Below are positions 10,215-23,230 of a DNA stretch of 64,000 nt, piece by piece. A program made the translations under genes and the position numbers. Within the stretch, counting starts at the first letter, position 1; the number at the start of each line of letters is the position of its first letter. The DNA is taken from the NCBI GenBank assembly GCA_949128115.1, contig OX421968.1, forward strand, positions 7,316,001 to 7,380,000. The letters run 5' to 3'. Origin of the DNA: Anaspis maculata. Lineage: Eukaryota; Arthropoda; Insecta; Coleoptera; Scraptiidae. The notes under the pieces are model-generated. The model saw only the letters and a list, made by a program, of their open reading frames with translations, did no database searches and was not told the DNA's origin.

Positions 10215-12986
10215 ACTTTGGAAACGATCGGTCACCACTTTTGAAGTTGGCAGCTACTCTTTCCAAACGCAACATCTGACGAACGAACACAAATGTAGAA
10301 AAAAAGACACAATTGTTATCCAAAAAGTTCAGGTTTGAACCCACGTGACTCCAGGCTCCAACCCACGTGACTTCAGGCTTCAACCCACGTGACTTTTGAA
10401 ACGATCGGTCACCACTTTTGATGTTGGCAGCTATTTGTTCCAAACGCAACATCTGACGAACGAACACAAATATAGAAGAAAAGACACAATTGTTATCCAA
10501 AAAGTTCAGGTTTCAACCCACGTGACTCTAGGCTCCAACCCACGTGACTTCAGGCTTCAACCCACGTGACTTTTGAAACGATCGGTCACCACTCTTGATG
10601 TTGGCAGCTTCTTGTTCCAAACGCAACATCTGACGAACGAACACAAATATAGAAGAAAAGACACAATTGTTATCCAAAAAGTTCAGGTTTTAACCCACGT
10701 GACTTCAGGCTTCAACCCACGTGACTTCAGGCTTCAACCCACGTGACTTCGGGCTTCAACCCACGTGACTTTGGAAACGATCGGTCACCACTTTTGAAGT
10801 TGGCAGCTACTCTTTCCAAACGCAACATCTGACGAACGAACACAAATATAGAAAAAAAGACACAATTGTTATCCAAAAAGTACAGGTTTGAACCCACGTG
10901 ACTTCAGGCTCCAACCCACGTGACTTTAGGCTTCAACCCACGTGACTTTGAAAACGATCGGTCACCACTTTTGATGTTAGCAGCTACTTGTTCCAAACGC
11001 AACATCCGACGAACGAACACAAATATAGAAGAAAAGTCACAATTGTTATACAAAAAGTTCAGGTTTTAACCCACGTGACTTCAGGCTTCAACCCACGTGA
11101 CTTTTAAACCGATCGGTCACCACTTTTGATGTTGGCAGCTACTTGTTCCAAACGCAACATCTGACGAACGAACACAAATATAGAAGAAAAGACACAATTG
11201 TTATCCAAAATGTTCAGGTTTCAACCCACGTGACTTCAGGCTTCAACCCACGTGACTTCAGACTTCAACCCACGTGACTTTGAAAACGATCGGTCACCAC
11301 TTTTGAAGTTGGCAGCTACTCTTTCCAAACGCAACATCTGACGAACGAGCACAAATATAGAAGAAAAGACACAATTGTTATCCAAAAAAATCAGATTTTA
11401 ACCCACGTGACTTCAGGCTTCAACCCACGTGACTTCAGGCTTCAACCCACGTGACTTTGTAAACGATCGGTCACCACTTTTGAAGTTGGCAGCTACTCTT
11501 TCCAAACGCAACATCTGACGAACGAACACAAATATAGAAAAAAAGACACAATTGTTATCCAAAAAGTTCAGGTTTGAACCCACGTGACTCCAGGCTCCAA
11601 CCCACGTGACTTCAGGCTTTAACCCACGTGACTTTTGGAACGATCGGTCACCACTTTTGATGTTGGCAGCTACTTGATCCAAACGCAACATCTGACGAAC
11701 GAACACAAATATCAAAAAAAAGACACAATTGTTATCCAAAAAGTTCAGGCTTCAACCCACGTGACTTCAGGCTTCAACCCACGTGACTCCAGGCTTCAAC
11801 CCACGTGACTTTTGAAACGATCGGTCAACACTTTTGGAGTTGGCAGCTACTTGTTCCAAACGCAACATCTGACGAACGAACACAAATATCAATAAACTAA
11901 AGACACAATTGTTATCCGGGAAGTTCAGGTTTTTACCCACGTGATTTCAGGCTTCAACCCATGTGACTCCAAGCTTCAACCCACGTGACTTTTGAAACGA
12001 TCCGTCACCACTTTTGGAGTTGGCAGCTACTTGTTCCAAACGCAACATCTGACGAACGAACACAGATATCAAAAAAAAAAAGACACAATTGGTATCCAAA
12101 AAGTTCAGGCTTCGACCCACGTGACTTCAGACTTCAACCCACGTGACTCCAAGCTTCAACCCACGTGACTTTTGAAACGATCGGTCACCACTCTTGATGT
12201 TGGCAGCTTCTTGTTTTAAACGCAACATCTGACGAACGAACACAAATATAGAGAAAAAGACACAATTGTTATCCAAAAAGTTCAGGTTTTAACCCACGTG
12301 ACTTCAGGCTTCAACCCACGTGACTTCAGGCTTCAACCCACGTGACTTCGGGCTTCAACCCACGTGACTTTGGAAACGATCGGTCACCACTTTTGAAGTT
12401 GGCAGCTACTCTTTCCAAACGCAACATCTGACGAACGAACACAAATATAGAAAAAAAGACACAATTGTTATCCAAAAAGTTCAGGTTTGAACCCACGTGA
12501 CTCCAGGCTCCAACTGACGTGACTTCAGGCTTCAACCCACGTGACTTTTGAAACGATCCGTCACCACTTTTGGAGTTGGCAGCTACTTGTTTTAAACGCA
12601 ACATCTGACGAACGAACACAAATATAAAAGAAAAAAAGACACAATTGTTATCCAAAAAGTTCAGGCTTCAACCCACGTGACTTCAGGCTTCATCCCTCGT
12701 GACTCCAGGCTTCAACCCACGTGACTTTTGAAACGATCGGTCACCACTTTTGATGTTGGCAGCTACTTGTTCCAAACGCAACATCCGACGAACAAACACA
12801 AATATAAAAGAAAAAAAGACACATTTGTTATCCAAAAAGTTCAGGTTTCAACCCACGTGACTTCAGGCTTCAACCCACGTGACTTCAGGCTTCAACCCAC
12901 GTGACTTCAGGCTTCAACCCACGTGAGTTTTGAAACGATCGGTCACCACTTTTGGAGTTGGCAGCCACTTGTTCCAAACGCAACAT
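10156..12986 (+). repeat. Higher-order block A, copy 2
   Basis: Matches 1-2,985 with the same subtype order. Offsets are 10,155 up to about 11,740 and 9,997 from about 11,910. The net change of -158 is fully explained by one extra 22-mer near 11,790 (+22), loss of a 179-bp monomer between the two TAAAGACACAATTG copies at 1,721 and 1,900 of copy 1, and an A tract of 11 instead of 12 near 12,070 (-1). Homology ends in the core near 12,986, where CATCTGACG switches to CATCTGGCG. Confidence 0.88.
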
Positions 12987-13360
12987 CTGGCGAACGAACA
13001 CAAATATAGAAGAAAAGACACAATAGTTATCCAAAAAGTTCAGGATTTAACCCACGTGACTTCAGGCTTCAACCCACGTGACTCCAAGCTTCAACCCACG
13101 TGACTTTTGAAACGATCCGTCACCACTTTTGGAGTTGGCAGCTACTTGTTATAAACGCAACATCTGACGAACGAACACAGATATCAAAAAAAAAGACACA
13201 ATTGTTATCCAAAAAGTTCAGGCTTCGACCCACGTGACTTCAGACTTCAACCCACGTGACTCCAAGCTTCAACCCACGTGACTTTTGAAACGATCCGTCA
13301 CCACTTTTGGAGTTGGCAGCTACTTGTTCCAAACGCAACATCTGACGAACAAACACAAAT
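12987..13360 (+). repeat. Mosaic monomers between two crossover-like joins
   Basis: Left join: the GCAGCCACTTG half of one subtype continues into the CATCTGGCGAACG half of another (about 12,967-12,988). Right join: AACAAACACAAATAT continues directly into AGAAGAAAAGACACAATAG (about 13,351-13,365), whereas elsewhere a long A tract and a full monomer separate these. The stretch holds two ordinary monomers of the CATCTGGCG and ACAGATATC subtypes. Confidence 0.8.
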
Positions 13361-14982
13361 ATAGAAGAAAAGACACAATAGTTATCCAAAAAATTCAGGT
13401 TTTAACCCACGTGACTTCAGGCTTCAACCCACGTGACTTCAGGCTTACACCCACGTGACTTCAGGCTTAAACCCACGTGACTTTTGAAACGATCGGTCAC
13501 CACTTTTGAAGTTGGCAGCTACTTGTTCCAAACGCAACATCTGACGAACGAACACAAATATCAAAAAACTAAAGACACAATTGTTATCGAAAAAGTTCAG
13601 GTTTTTACCCACGTGACTTCAGGCTTCAACCCACGTGACTTTTAAAACGATCGGTCACCACTTTTGATGTTGGCAGCTACTTGTTCCAAACGCAACATCT
13701 GACGAACGAACACAAATGTAGAAGGAAAGACACAATTGTTATCCAAAAAGTTCAGGCTTCAACCCACGTGACTTCAGGTTTCAACTCACGTGACTTTTAA
13801 AACGATCGGTCACCACTTTTGATGTTGGCAGCTACTCTTTCTAAACGCAACATTTGACGAACGAACACAAATATAGAAAAAAAGACACAATTGTTATCCA
13901 AAAAGTTCAGGTATGAACCCACGTGACTCCAGGCTCCAACCCACGTGACTTCAGGCTCCAACCCACGTGACTTTTAAACCGATCGGTCACCACTTTTGAT
14001 GTTGGCAGCTATTTGTTCCAAACGCAACATCTGACGAACGAACACAAATATAGAAGAAAAGACACAATTGTTATCCAAAAAAATCAGGTTTCAACCCACG
14101 TGACTTCAGGCTTCAACCCACGTGACTTCAGGCTTCAACCCACGTGACTTCAGGCTTCAACCCACGTGACTTTGGAAACGATCGGTCACCACTTTTGAAG
14201 TTGGCAGCTACTCTTTCCAAACGCAACATCTGACGAACGAACACAAATGTAGAAAAAAAGAAACAATTGTTATCCAAAAAGTTCAGGTTTGAACCCACGT
14301 GACTCCAGGCTCCAACCCACGTGACTTCAGGCTTCAACCAACGTGACTTTTGAAACGATCGGTCACCACTTTTGATGTTGGCAGCTATTTGTTCCAAACG
14401 CAACATCTGACGAACGAACACAAATATAGAAGAAAAGACACAATTGTTATCCAAAAAGTTCAGGTTTCAACCCACGTGACTCTAGGCTCCAACCCACGTG
14501 ACTTCAGGCTTCAACCCACGTGACTTTTGAAACGATCGGTCACCACTCTTGATGTTGGCAGCTTCTTGTTCCAAACGCAACATCTGACGAACGAACACAA
14601 ATATAGAAGGAAAGACACAATTGTTATCCAAAAAGTTCAGGTTTTAACCCACGTGACTTCAGGCTTCAACCCACGTGACTTCAGGCTTCAACCCACGTGA
14701 CTTCGGGCTTCAACCCACGTGACTTTGGAAACGATCGGTCACCACTTTTGAAGTTGGCAGCTACTCTTTCCAAACGCAACATCTGACGAACGAACACAAA
14801 TATAGAAAAAAAAGACACAATTGTTATCCAAAAAGTACAGGTTTGAACCCACGTGACTTCAGGCTCCAACCCACGTGACTTTAGGCTTCAACCCACGTGA
14901 CTTTGAAAACGATCGGTCACTACTTTTGATGTTAGCAGCTACTTGTTCCAAACGCAACATCCGACGAACGAACACAAATATC
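13361..14982 (+). repeat. Duplicate of 9,407-11,028 (3,954-bp offset)
   Basis: ATAGAAG at 9,407 recurs at 13,361, and the four-CACGTG cluster at 10,143 recurs at the same 3,954-bp offset. Near 14,806 a single extra A makes the offset 3,955. Homology ends inside the A/purine tract near 14,982: the source has AGAAGAAAAGTCAC and this copy has CAAAAAAAAAGACAC. Confidence 0.87.
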
Positions 14983-15263
14983 AAAAAAAAAGACACAATT
15001 GTTATCCAAAAAGTTCAGGCTTCAACCCACGTGACTTCAGGCTTCAACCCACGTGACTCCAGGCTTCAACCCACGTGACTTTTGACTCGATCGGTCAACA
15101 CTTTTGGAGTTGGCAGCTACTTGTTCCAAACGCAACATCTGACGAACGAACACAAATATCAATAAACTAAAGACACAATTGTTATCCAAAAAGTTCAGGT
15201 TTTAACCCACGTGACTTCAGGCTTCAACCCACGTGACTTCAGGCTTCAACCTACGTGACTTTT
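14983..15263 (+). repeat. Monomers resembling 11,700-11,900 and 1,730-1,815
   Basis: From the tract join at 14,982 the order follows the CAAAAAAAAAGACAC and CAATAAACTAAAG monomers of block A. About 0.7 kb of block A is missing relative to 10,156-12,986. A local change to TTTTGACTCGATCGG near 15,085 is seen here only. No non-satellite sequence. Confidence 0.75.
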
Positions 15264-16637
15264 CAAATGATCGGTCACCACTTTTGGAGTTGACAGCTAC
15301 TTGTTCCAAAGCAACAACTGACGAACGAACACAAATATCAAAAAACTAAAGACACAATTGTTATCCGGAAAGTTCAGGTTTTTACCCACGTGATTTCAGG
15401 CTTCAACCCATGTGACTCCAAGCTTCAACCCACGTGACTTTTGAAACGATCCGTCACCACTTTTGGAGTTGGCAGCTACTTGTTCCAAACGCAACATCTG
15501 ACGAACGAACACAAATATCAAAAAAAAAAAGACACAATTATTATCCAAAAAGTTCAGGCTTCAACCCACGTGACTCCAGGCTTCAACCCACGTGACTTTT
15601 GAAACGATCGGTCACCACTTTTGGAGTTGGCAGCTACTTGTTCCAAACGCAACATCTGGCGAACGAACACAAATATAGAAGAAAAGACACAATAGTTATC
15701 CAAAAAGTTCAGGATTTAACCCACGTGACTTCAGGCTTCAACCCACGTGACTCCAAGCTTCAACCCACGTGACTTTTGAAACGATCCGTCACCACTTTTG
15801 GAGTTGGCAGCTACTTGTTATAAACGCAACATCTGACGAACGAACACAGATATCAAAAAAAAAGACACAATTGTTATCCAAAAAGTTCAGGCTTCGACCC
15901 ACGTGCTTCAGACTTCAACCCACGTGACTCCAAGCTTCAACCCACGTGACTTTTGAAACGATCCGTCACCACTTTTGGAGTTGGCAGCTACTTGTTCCAA
16001 ACGCAACCTCTGACGAACAAACACAAATATCAAAAAAAAAAAAAAAAAAAAAAAAAGAAACAATTGTTATCCAAAAAGTTCAGGCTTCAACCCACGTGAC
16101 TTCAGGCTCCAACCCACGTGTCTTTTGAAACGATCGGTCACCACTTTTGGAGTTGGCAGCTACTTGTTCCAAACGCAACATCTGACGAACGAACACAAAT
16201 ATAGAAGAAAAGACACAATAGTTATCCAAAAAATTCAGGTTTTAACCCACGTGACTTCAGGCTTCAACCCACGTGACTTCAGGCTTACACCCACGTGCTT
16301 CAGGCTTAAACCCACGTGACTTTTGAAACGATCGGTCACCACTTTTGAAGTTGGCAGCTACTTGTTCCAAACGCAACATCTGACGAACGAACACAAATAT
16401 CAAAAAACTAAAGACACAATTGTTATCGAAAAAGTTCAGGTTTTTACCCACGTGACTTCAGGCTTCAACCCACGTGACTTTTAAAACGATCGGTCACCAC
16501 TTTTGATGTTGGCAGCTACTTGTTCCAAACGCAACATCTGACGAACGAACACAAATGTAGAAGGAAAGACACAATTGTTATCCAAAAAGTTCAGGCTTCA
16601 ACCCACGTGACTTCAGGTTTCAACTCACGTGACTTTT
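15264..16637 (+). repeat. About 1,375-bp tandem duplication, copy 1
   Basis: TCAAATGATCGG (C at 15,264) recurs with its C at 16,638, an offset of 1,374. Further along the offset is 1,376, because the A run at 16,032 is 25 long while its partner at 17,406 is 27 long. Shared rare features include ACCCACGTGCTTCAG, which lacks two bases, and CAACCTCTGACG. Confidence 0.9.
16032..16056 (+). repeat. Expanded A tract, A25
   Basis: 25 uninterrupted A after AACAAACACAAATATC and before GAAACAATTG. Same subtype and position as the other long A runs. Partner of the A27 run at 17,406 in the duplicated unit. Confidence 0.95.
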
Positions 16638-18006
16638 CAAATGATCGGTCACCACTTTTGGAGTTGACAGCTACTTGTTCCAAAGCAACAACTGACGAAC
16701 GAACACAAATATCAAAAAACTAAAGACACAATTGTTATCCGGAAAGTTCAGGTTTTTACCCACGTGATTTCAGGCTTCAACCCATGTGACTCCAAGCTTC
16801 AACCCACGTGACTTTTGAAACGATCCGTCACCACTTTTGGAGTTGGCAGCTACTTGTTCCAAACGCAACATCTGACGAACGAACACAAATATCAAAAAAA
16901 AAAAGACACAATTATTATCCAAAAAGTTCAGGCTTCAACCCACGTGACTCCAGGCTTCAACCCACGTGACTTTTGAAACGATCGGTCACCACTTTTGGAG
17001 TTGGCAGCTACTTGTTCCAAACGCAACATCTGGCGAACGAACACAAATATAGAAGAAAAGACACAATAGTTATCCAAAAAGTTCAGGATTTAACCCACGT
17101 GACTTCAGGCTTCAACCCACGTGACTCCAAGCTTCAACCCACGTGACTTTTGAAACGATCCGTCACCACTTTTGGAGTTGGCAGCTACTTGTTATAAACG
17201 CAACATCTGACGAACGAACACAGATATCAAAAAAAAAGACACAATTGTTATCCAAAAAGTTCAGGCTTCGACCCACGTGCTTCAGACTTCAACCCACGTG
17301 ACTCCAAGCTTCAACCCACGTGACTTTTGAAACGATCCGTCACCACTTTTGGAGTTGGCAGCTACTTGTTCCAAACGCAACCTCTGACGAACAAACACAA
17401 ATATCAAAAAAAAAAAAAAAAAAAAAAAAAAAGAAACAATTGTTATCCAAAAAGTTCAGGCTTCAACCCACGTGACTTCAGGCTCCAACCCACGTGTCTT
17501 TTGAAACGATCGGTCACCACTTTTGGAGTTGGCAGCTACTTGTTCCAAACGCAACATCTGACGAACGAACACAAATATAGAAGAAAAGACACAATAGTTA
17601 TCCAAAAAATTCAGGTTTTAACCCACGTGACTTCAGGCTTCAACCCACGTGACTTCAGGCTTACACCCACGTGCTTCAGGCTTAAACCCACGTGACTTTT
17701 GAAACGATCGGTCACCACTTTTGAAGTTGGCAGCTACTTGTTCCAAACGCAACATCTGACGAACGAACACAAATATCAAAAAACTAAAGACACAATTGTT
17801 ATCGAAAAAGTTCAGGTTTTTACCCACGTGACTTCAGGCTTCAACCCACGTGACTTTTAAAACGATCGGTCACCACTTTTGATGTTGGCAGCTACTTGTT
17901 CCAAACGCAACATCTGACGAACGAACACAAATGTAGAAGGAAAGACACAATTGTTATCCAAAAAGTTCAGGCTTCAACCCACGTGACTTCAGGTTTCAAC
18001 TCACGT
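16638..18006 (+). repeat. About 1,375-bp tandem duplication, copy 2
   Basis: Direct continuation of copy 1 with the same subtype order and rare variants. The join near 16,621-16,640 is a hybrid cluster: TTTCAACTCACGTG of one subtype runs straight into ACTTTTCAAATG of another. Copy 2 ends at 18,006, where ACTTTTAAAACG follows the same TTTCAACTCACGTG. Confidence 0.88.
17406..17432 (+). repeat. Expanded A tract, A27
   Basis: 27 uninterrupted A in the standard context for this subtype. Two bases longer than its partner at 16,032, which accounts for the offset change between the duplicated units. Confidence 0.95.
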
Positions 18007-18210
18007 GACTTTTAAAACGATCGGTCACCACTTTTGATGTTGGCAGCTACTCTTTCTAAACGCAACATTTGACGAACGAACACAAATATAGAAAAAAAGA
18101 CACAATTGTTATCCAAAAAGTTCAGGTATGAACCCACGTGACTCCAGGCTCCAACCCACGTGACTTCAGGCTCCAACCCACGTGACTTTTAAACCGATCG
18201 GTCACCACTT

Positions 18211-20720
18211 TTGATGTTGGCAGCTATTTGTTCCAAACGCAACATCTGACGAACGAACACAAATATAGAAGAAAAGACACAATTGTTATCCAAAAAAATC
18301 AGGTTTCAACCCACGTGACTTCAGGCTTCAACCCACGTGACTTCAGGCTTCAACCCACGTGACTTCAGGCTTCAACCCACGTGACTTTGGAAACGATCGG
18401 TCACCACTTTTGAAGTTGGCAGCTACTCTTTCCAAACGCAACATCTGACGAACGAACACAAATGTAGAAAAAAAGACACAATTGTTATCCAAAAAGTTCA
18501 GGTTTGAACCCACGTGACTCCAGGCTCCAACCCACGTGACTTCAGGCTTCAACCCACGTGACTTTTGAAACGATCGGTCACCACTTTTGATGTTGGCAGC
18601 TATTTGTTCCAAACGCAACATCTGACGAACGAACACAAATATAGAAGAAAAGACACAATTGTTATCCAAAAAGTTCAGGTTTCAACCCACGTGACTCTAG
18701 GCTCCAACCCACGTGACTTCAGGCTTCAACCCACGTGACTTTTGAAACGATCGGTCACCACTCTTGATGTTGGCAGCTTCTTGTTCCAAACGCAACATCT
18801 GACGAACGAACACAAATATAGAAGAAAAGACACAATTGTTATCCAAAAAGTTCAGGTTTTAACCCACGTGACTTCAGGCTTCAACCCACGTGACTTCAGG
18901 CTTCAACCCACGTGACTTCGGGCTTCAACCCACGTGACTTTGGAAACGATCGGTCACCACTTTTGAAGTTGGCAGCTACTCTTCCCAAACGCAACATCTG
19001 ACGAACGAACACAAATATAGAAAAAAAGACACAATTGTTATCCAAAAAGTACAGGTTTGAACCCACGTGACTTCAGGCTCCAACCCACGTGACTTTAGGC
19101 TTCAACCCACGTGACTTTGAAAACGATCGGTCACCACTTTTGATGTTAGCAGCTACTTGTTCCAAACGCAACATCCGACGAACGAACACAAATATAGAAG
19201 AAAAGTCACAATTGTTATACAAAAAGTTCAGGTTTTAACCCACGTGACTTCAGGCTTCAACCCACGTGACTTTTAAACCGATCGGTCACCACTTTTGATG
19301 TTGGCAGCTACTTGTTCCAAACGCAACATCTGACGAACGAACACAAATATAGAAGAAAAGACACAATTGTTATCCAAAAAGTTCAGGTTTCAACCCACGT
19401 GACTTCAGGCTTCAACCCACGTGACTTCAGACTTCAACCCACGTGACTTTGAAAACGATCGGTCACCACTTTTGAAGTTGGCAGCTACTCTTTCCAAACG
19501 CAACATCTGACGAACGAGCACAAATATAGAAGAAAAGACACAATTGTTATCCAAAAAAATCAGATTTTAACCCACGTGACTTCAGGCTTCAACCCACGTG
19601 ACTTCAGGCTTTAACCCACGTGACTTTGTAAACGATCGGTCACCACTTTTGAAGTTGGCAGCTACTCTTTCCAAACGCAACATCTGACGAACGAACACAA
19701 ATATAGAAAAAAAGACACAATTGTTATCCAAAAAGTTCAGGTTTGAACCCACGTGACTCCAGGCTCCAACCCACGTGACTTCAGGCTTTAACCCACGTGA
19801 CTTTTGGAACGATCGGTCACCACTTTTGATGTTGGCAGCTACTTGTTCCAAACGCAACATCTGACGAACGAACACAAATATCAAAAAAAAGACACAATTG
19901 TTATCCAAAAAGTTCAGGCTTCAACCCACGTGACTTCAGGCTTCAATCCACGTGACTCCAGGCTTCAACCCACGTGACTTTTGAAACGATCGGTCAACAC
20001 TTTTGGAGTTGGCAGCTACTTGTTCCAAACGCAACATCTGACGAACGAACACAAATATCAATAAACTAAAGACACAATTGTTATCCAAAAAGTTCAGGTT
20101 TTAACCCACGTGACTTCAGGCTTCAACCCACGTGACTTCAGGCTTCAACCCACGTGACTTTTCAAATGATCGGTCACCACTTTTGGAGTTGACAGCTACT
20201 TGTTCCAAAGCAACAACTGACGAACGAACACAAATATCAAAAAACTAAAGACACAATTGTTATCCGGAAAGTTCAGGTTTTTACCCACGTGATTTCAGGC
20301 TTCAACCCATGTGACTCCAAGCTTCAACCCACGTGACTTTTGAAACGATCCGTCACCACTTTTGGAGTTGGCAGCTACTTGTTCCAAACGCAACATCTGA
20401 CGAACGAACACAGATATCAAAAAAAAAAAAGACACAATTGGTATCCAAAAAGTTCAGGCTTCGACCCACGTGACTTCAGACTTCAACCCACGTGACTCCA
20501 AGCTTCAACCCACGTGACTTTTGAAACGATCCGTCACCACTTTGGAGTTGGCAGCTACTTGTTCCAAACGCAACATCTGACGAACAAACACAAATATCAA
20601 AAAAAAATGACGGAATTGTTATCCAAAAAGTTCAGGCTTCGACCCACGTGACTTCAGACTTCAACCCACGTGACTCCAAGCTTCAACCCACGTGACTTTT
20701 GAAACGATCCGTCACCACTT
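18211..20720 (+). repeat. 2,510-bp tandem duplication, copy 1
   Basis: A run of block-A-type monomers that recurs immediately downstream at an exact 2,510-bp offset. It matches 10,042 to about 11,880 at an 8,169-bp offset, so it is a third block-A relative. The private CTCTTCCCAAACG variant (near 18,980) is shared only with copy 2, which shows that the pair is younger than the split from block A. The segment 18,007-18,210 just upstream belongs to the same block-A-like run. Confidence 0.92.
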
Positions 20721-23230
20721 TTGATGTTGGCAGCTATTTGTTCCAAACGCAACATCTGACGAACGAACACAAATATAGAAGAAAAGACACAATTGTTATC
20801 CAAAAAAATCAGGTTTCAACCCACGTGACTTCAGGCTTCAACCCACGTGACTTCAGGCTTCAACCCACGTGACTTCAGGCTTCAACCCACGTGACTTTGG
20901 AAACGATCGGTCACCACTTTTGAAGTTGGCAGCTACTCTTTCCAAACGCAACATCTGACGAACGAACACAAATGTAGAAAAAAAGACACAATTGTTATCC
21001 AAAAAGTTCAGGTTTGAACCCACGTGACTCCAGGCTCCAACCCACGTGACTTCAGGCTTCAACCCACGTGACTTTTGAAACGATCGGTCACCACTTTTGA
21101 TGTTGGCAGCTATTTGTTCCAAACGCAACATCTGACGAACGAACACAAATATAGAAGAAAAGACACAATTGTTATCCAAAAAGTTCAGGTTTCAACCCAC
21201 GTGACTCTAGGCTCCAACCCACGTGACTTCAGGCTTCAACCCACGTGACTTTTGAAACGATCGGTCACCACTCTTGATGTTGGCAGCTTCTTGTTCCAAA
21301 CGCAACATCTGACGAACGAACACAAATATAGAAGAAAAGACACAATTGTTATCCAAAAAGTTCAGGTTTTAACCCACGTGACTTCAGGCTTCAACCCACG
21401 TGACTTCAGGCTTCAACCCACGTGACTTCGGGCTTCAACCCACGTGACTTTGGAAACGATCGGTCACCACTTTTGAAGTTGGCAGCTACTCTTCCCAAAC
21501 GCAACATCTGACGAACGAACACAAATATAGAAAAAAAGACACAATTGTTATCCAAAAAGTACAGGTTTGAACCCACGTGACTTCAGGCTCCAACCCACGT
21601 GACTTTAGGCTTCAACCCACGTGACTTTGAAAACGATCGGTCACCACTTTTGATGTTAGCAGCTACTTGTTCCAAACGCAACATCCGACGAACGAACACA
21701 AATATAGAAGAAAAGTCACAATTGTTATACAAAAAGTTCAGGTTTTAACCCACGTGACTTCAGGCTTCAACCCACGTGACTTTTAAACCGATCGGTCACC
21801 ACTTTTGATGTTGGCAGCTACTTGTTCCAAACGCAACATCTGACGAACGAACACAAATATAGAAGAAAAGACACAATTGTTATCCAAAAAGTTCAGGTTT
21901 CAACCCACGTGACTTCAGGCTTCAACCCACGTGACTTCAGACTTCAACCCACGTGACTTTGAAAACGATCGGTCACCACTTTTGAAGTTGGCAGCTACTC
22001 TTTCCAAACGCAACATCTGACGAACGAGCACAAATATAGAAGAAAAGACACAATTGTTATCCAAAAAAATCAGATTTTAACCCACGTGACTTCAGGCTTC
22101 AACCCACGTGACTTCAGGCTTTAACCCACGTGACTTTGTAAACGATCGGTCACCACTTTTGAAGTTGGCAGCTACTCTTTCCAAACGCAACATCTGACGA
22201 ACGAACACAAATATAGAAAAAAAGACACAATTGTTATCCAAAAAGTTCAGGTTTGAACCCACGTGACTCCAGGCTCCAACCCACGTGACTTCAGGCTTTA
22301 ACCCACGTGACTTTTGGAACGATCGGTCACCACTTTTGATGTTGGCAGCTACTTGTTCCAAACGCAACATCTGACGAACGAACACAAATATCAAAAAAAA
22401 GACACAATTGTTATCCAAAAAGTTCAGGCTTCAACCCACGTGACTTCAGGCTTCAATCCACGTGACTCCAGGCTTCAACCCACGTGACTTTTGAAACGAT
22501 CGGTCAACACTTTTGGAGTTGGCAGCTACTTGTTCCAAACGCAACATCTGACGAACGAACACAAATATCAATAAACTAAAGACACAATTGTTATCCAAAA
22601 AGTTCAGGTTTTAACCCACGTGACTTCAGGCTTCAACCCACGTGACTTCAGGCTTCAACCCACGTGACTTTTCAAATGATCGGTCACCACTTTTGGAGTT
22701 GACAGCTACTTGTTCCAAAGCAACAACTGACGAACGAACACAAATATCAAAAAACTAAAGACACAATTGTTATCCGGAAAGTTCAGGTTTTTACCCACGT
22801 GATTTCAGGCTTCAACCCATGTGACTCCAAGCTTCAACCCACGTGACTTTTGAAACGATCCGTCACCACTTTTGGAGTTGGCAGCTACTTGTTCCAAACG
22901 CAACATCTGACGAACGAACACAGATATCAAAAAAAAAAAAGACACAATTGGTATCCAAAAAGTTCAGGCTTCGACCCACGTGACTTCAGACTTCAACCCA
23001 CGTGACTCCAAGCTTCAACCCACGTGACTTTTGAAACGATCCGTCACCACTTTGGAGTTGGCAGCTACTTGTTCCAAACGCAACATCTGACGAACAAACA
23101 CAAATATCAAAAAAAAATGACGGAATTGTTATCCAAAAAGTTCAGGCTTCGACCCACGTGACTTCAGACTTCAACCCACGTGACTCCAAGCTTCAACCCA
23201 CGTGACTTTTGAAACGATCCGTCACCACTT
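20721..23230 (+). repeat. 2,510-bp tandem duplication, copy 2
   Basis: Keeps a constant 2,510-bp offset over its whole length, and I saw no difference in the lines I compared. The join at 20,701-20,725 is a hybrid core: GATCCGTCACCAC, normally followed by TTTTGGAG, is followed here by TTTTGATGTTGG. Copy 2 returns to TTTTGGAG at about 23,231. This is what a single unequal crossover between two monomers would leave. Confidence 0.92.
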
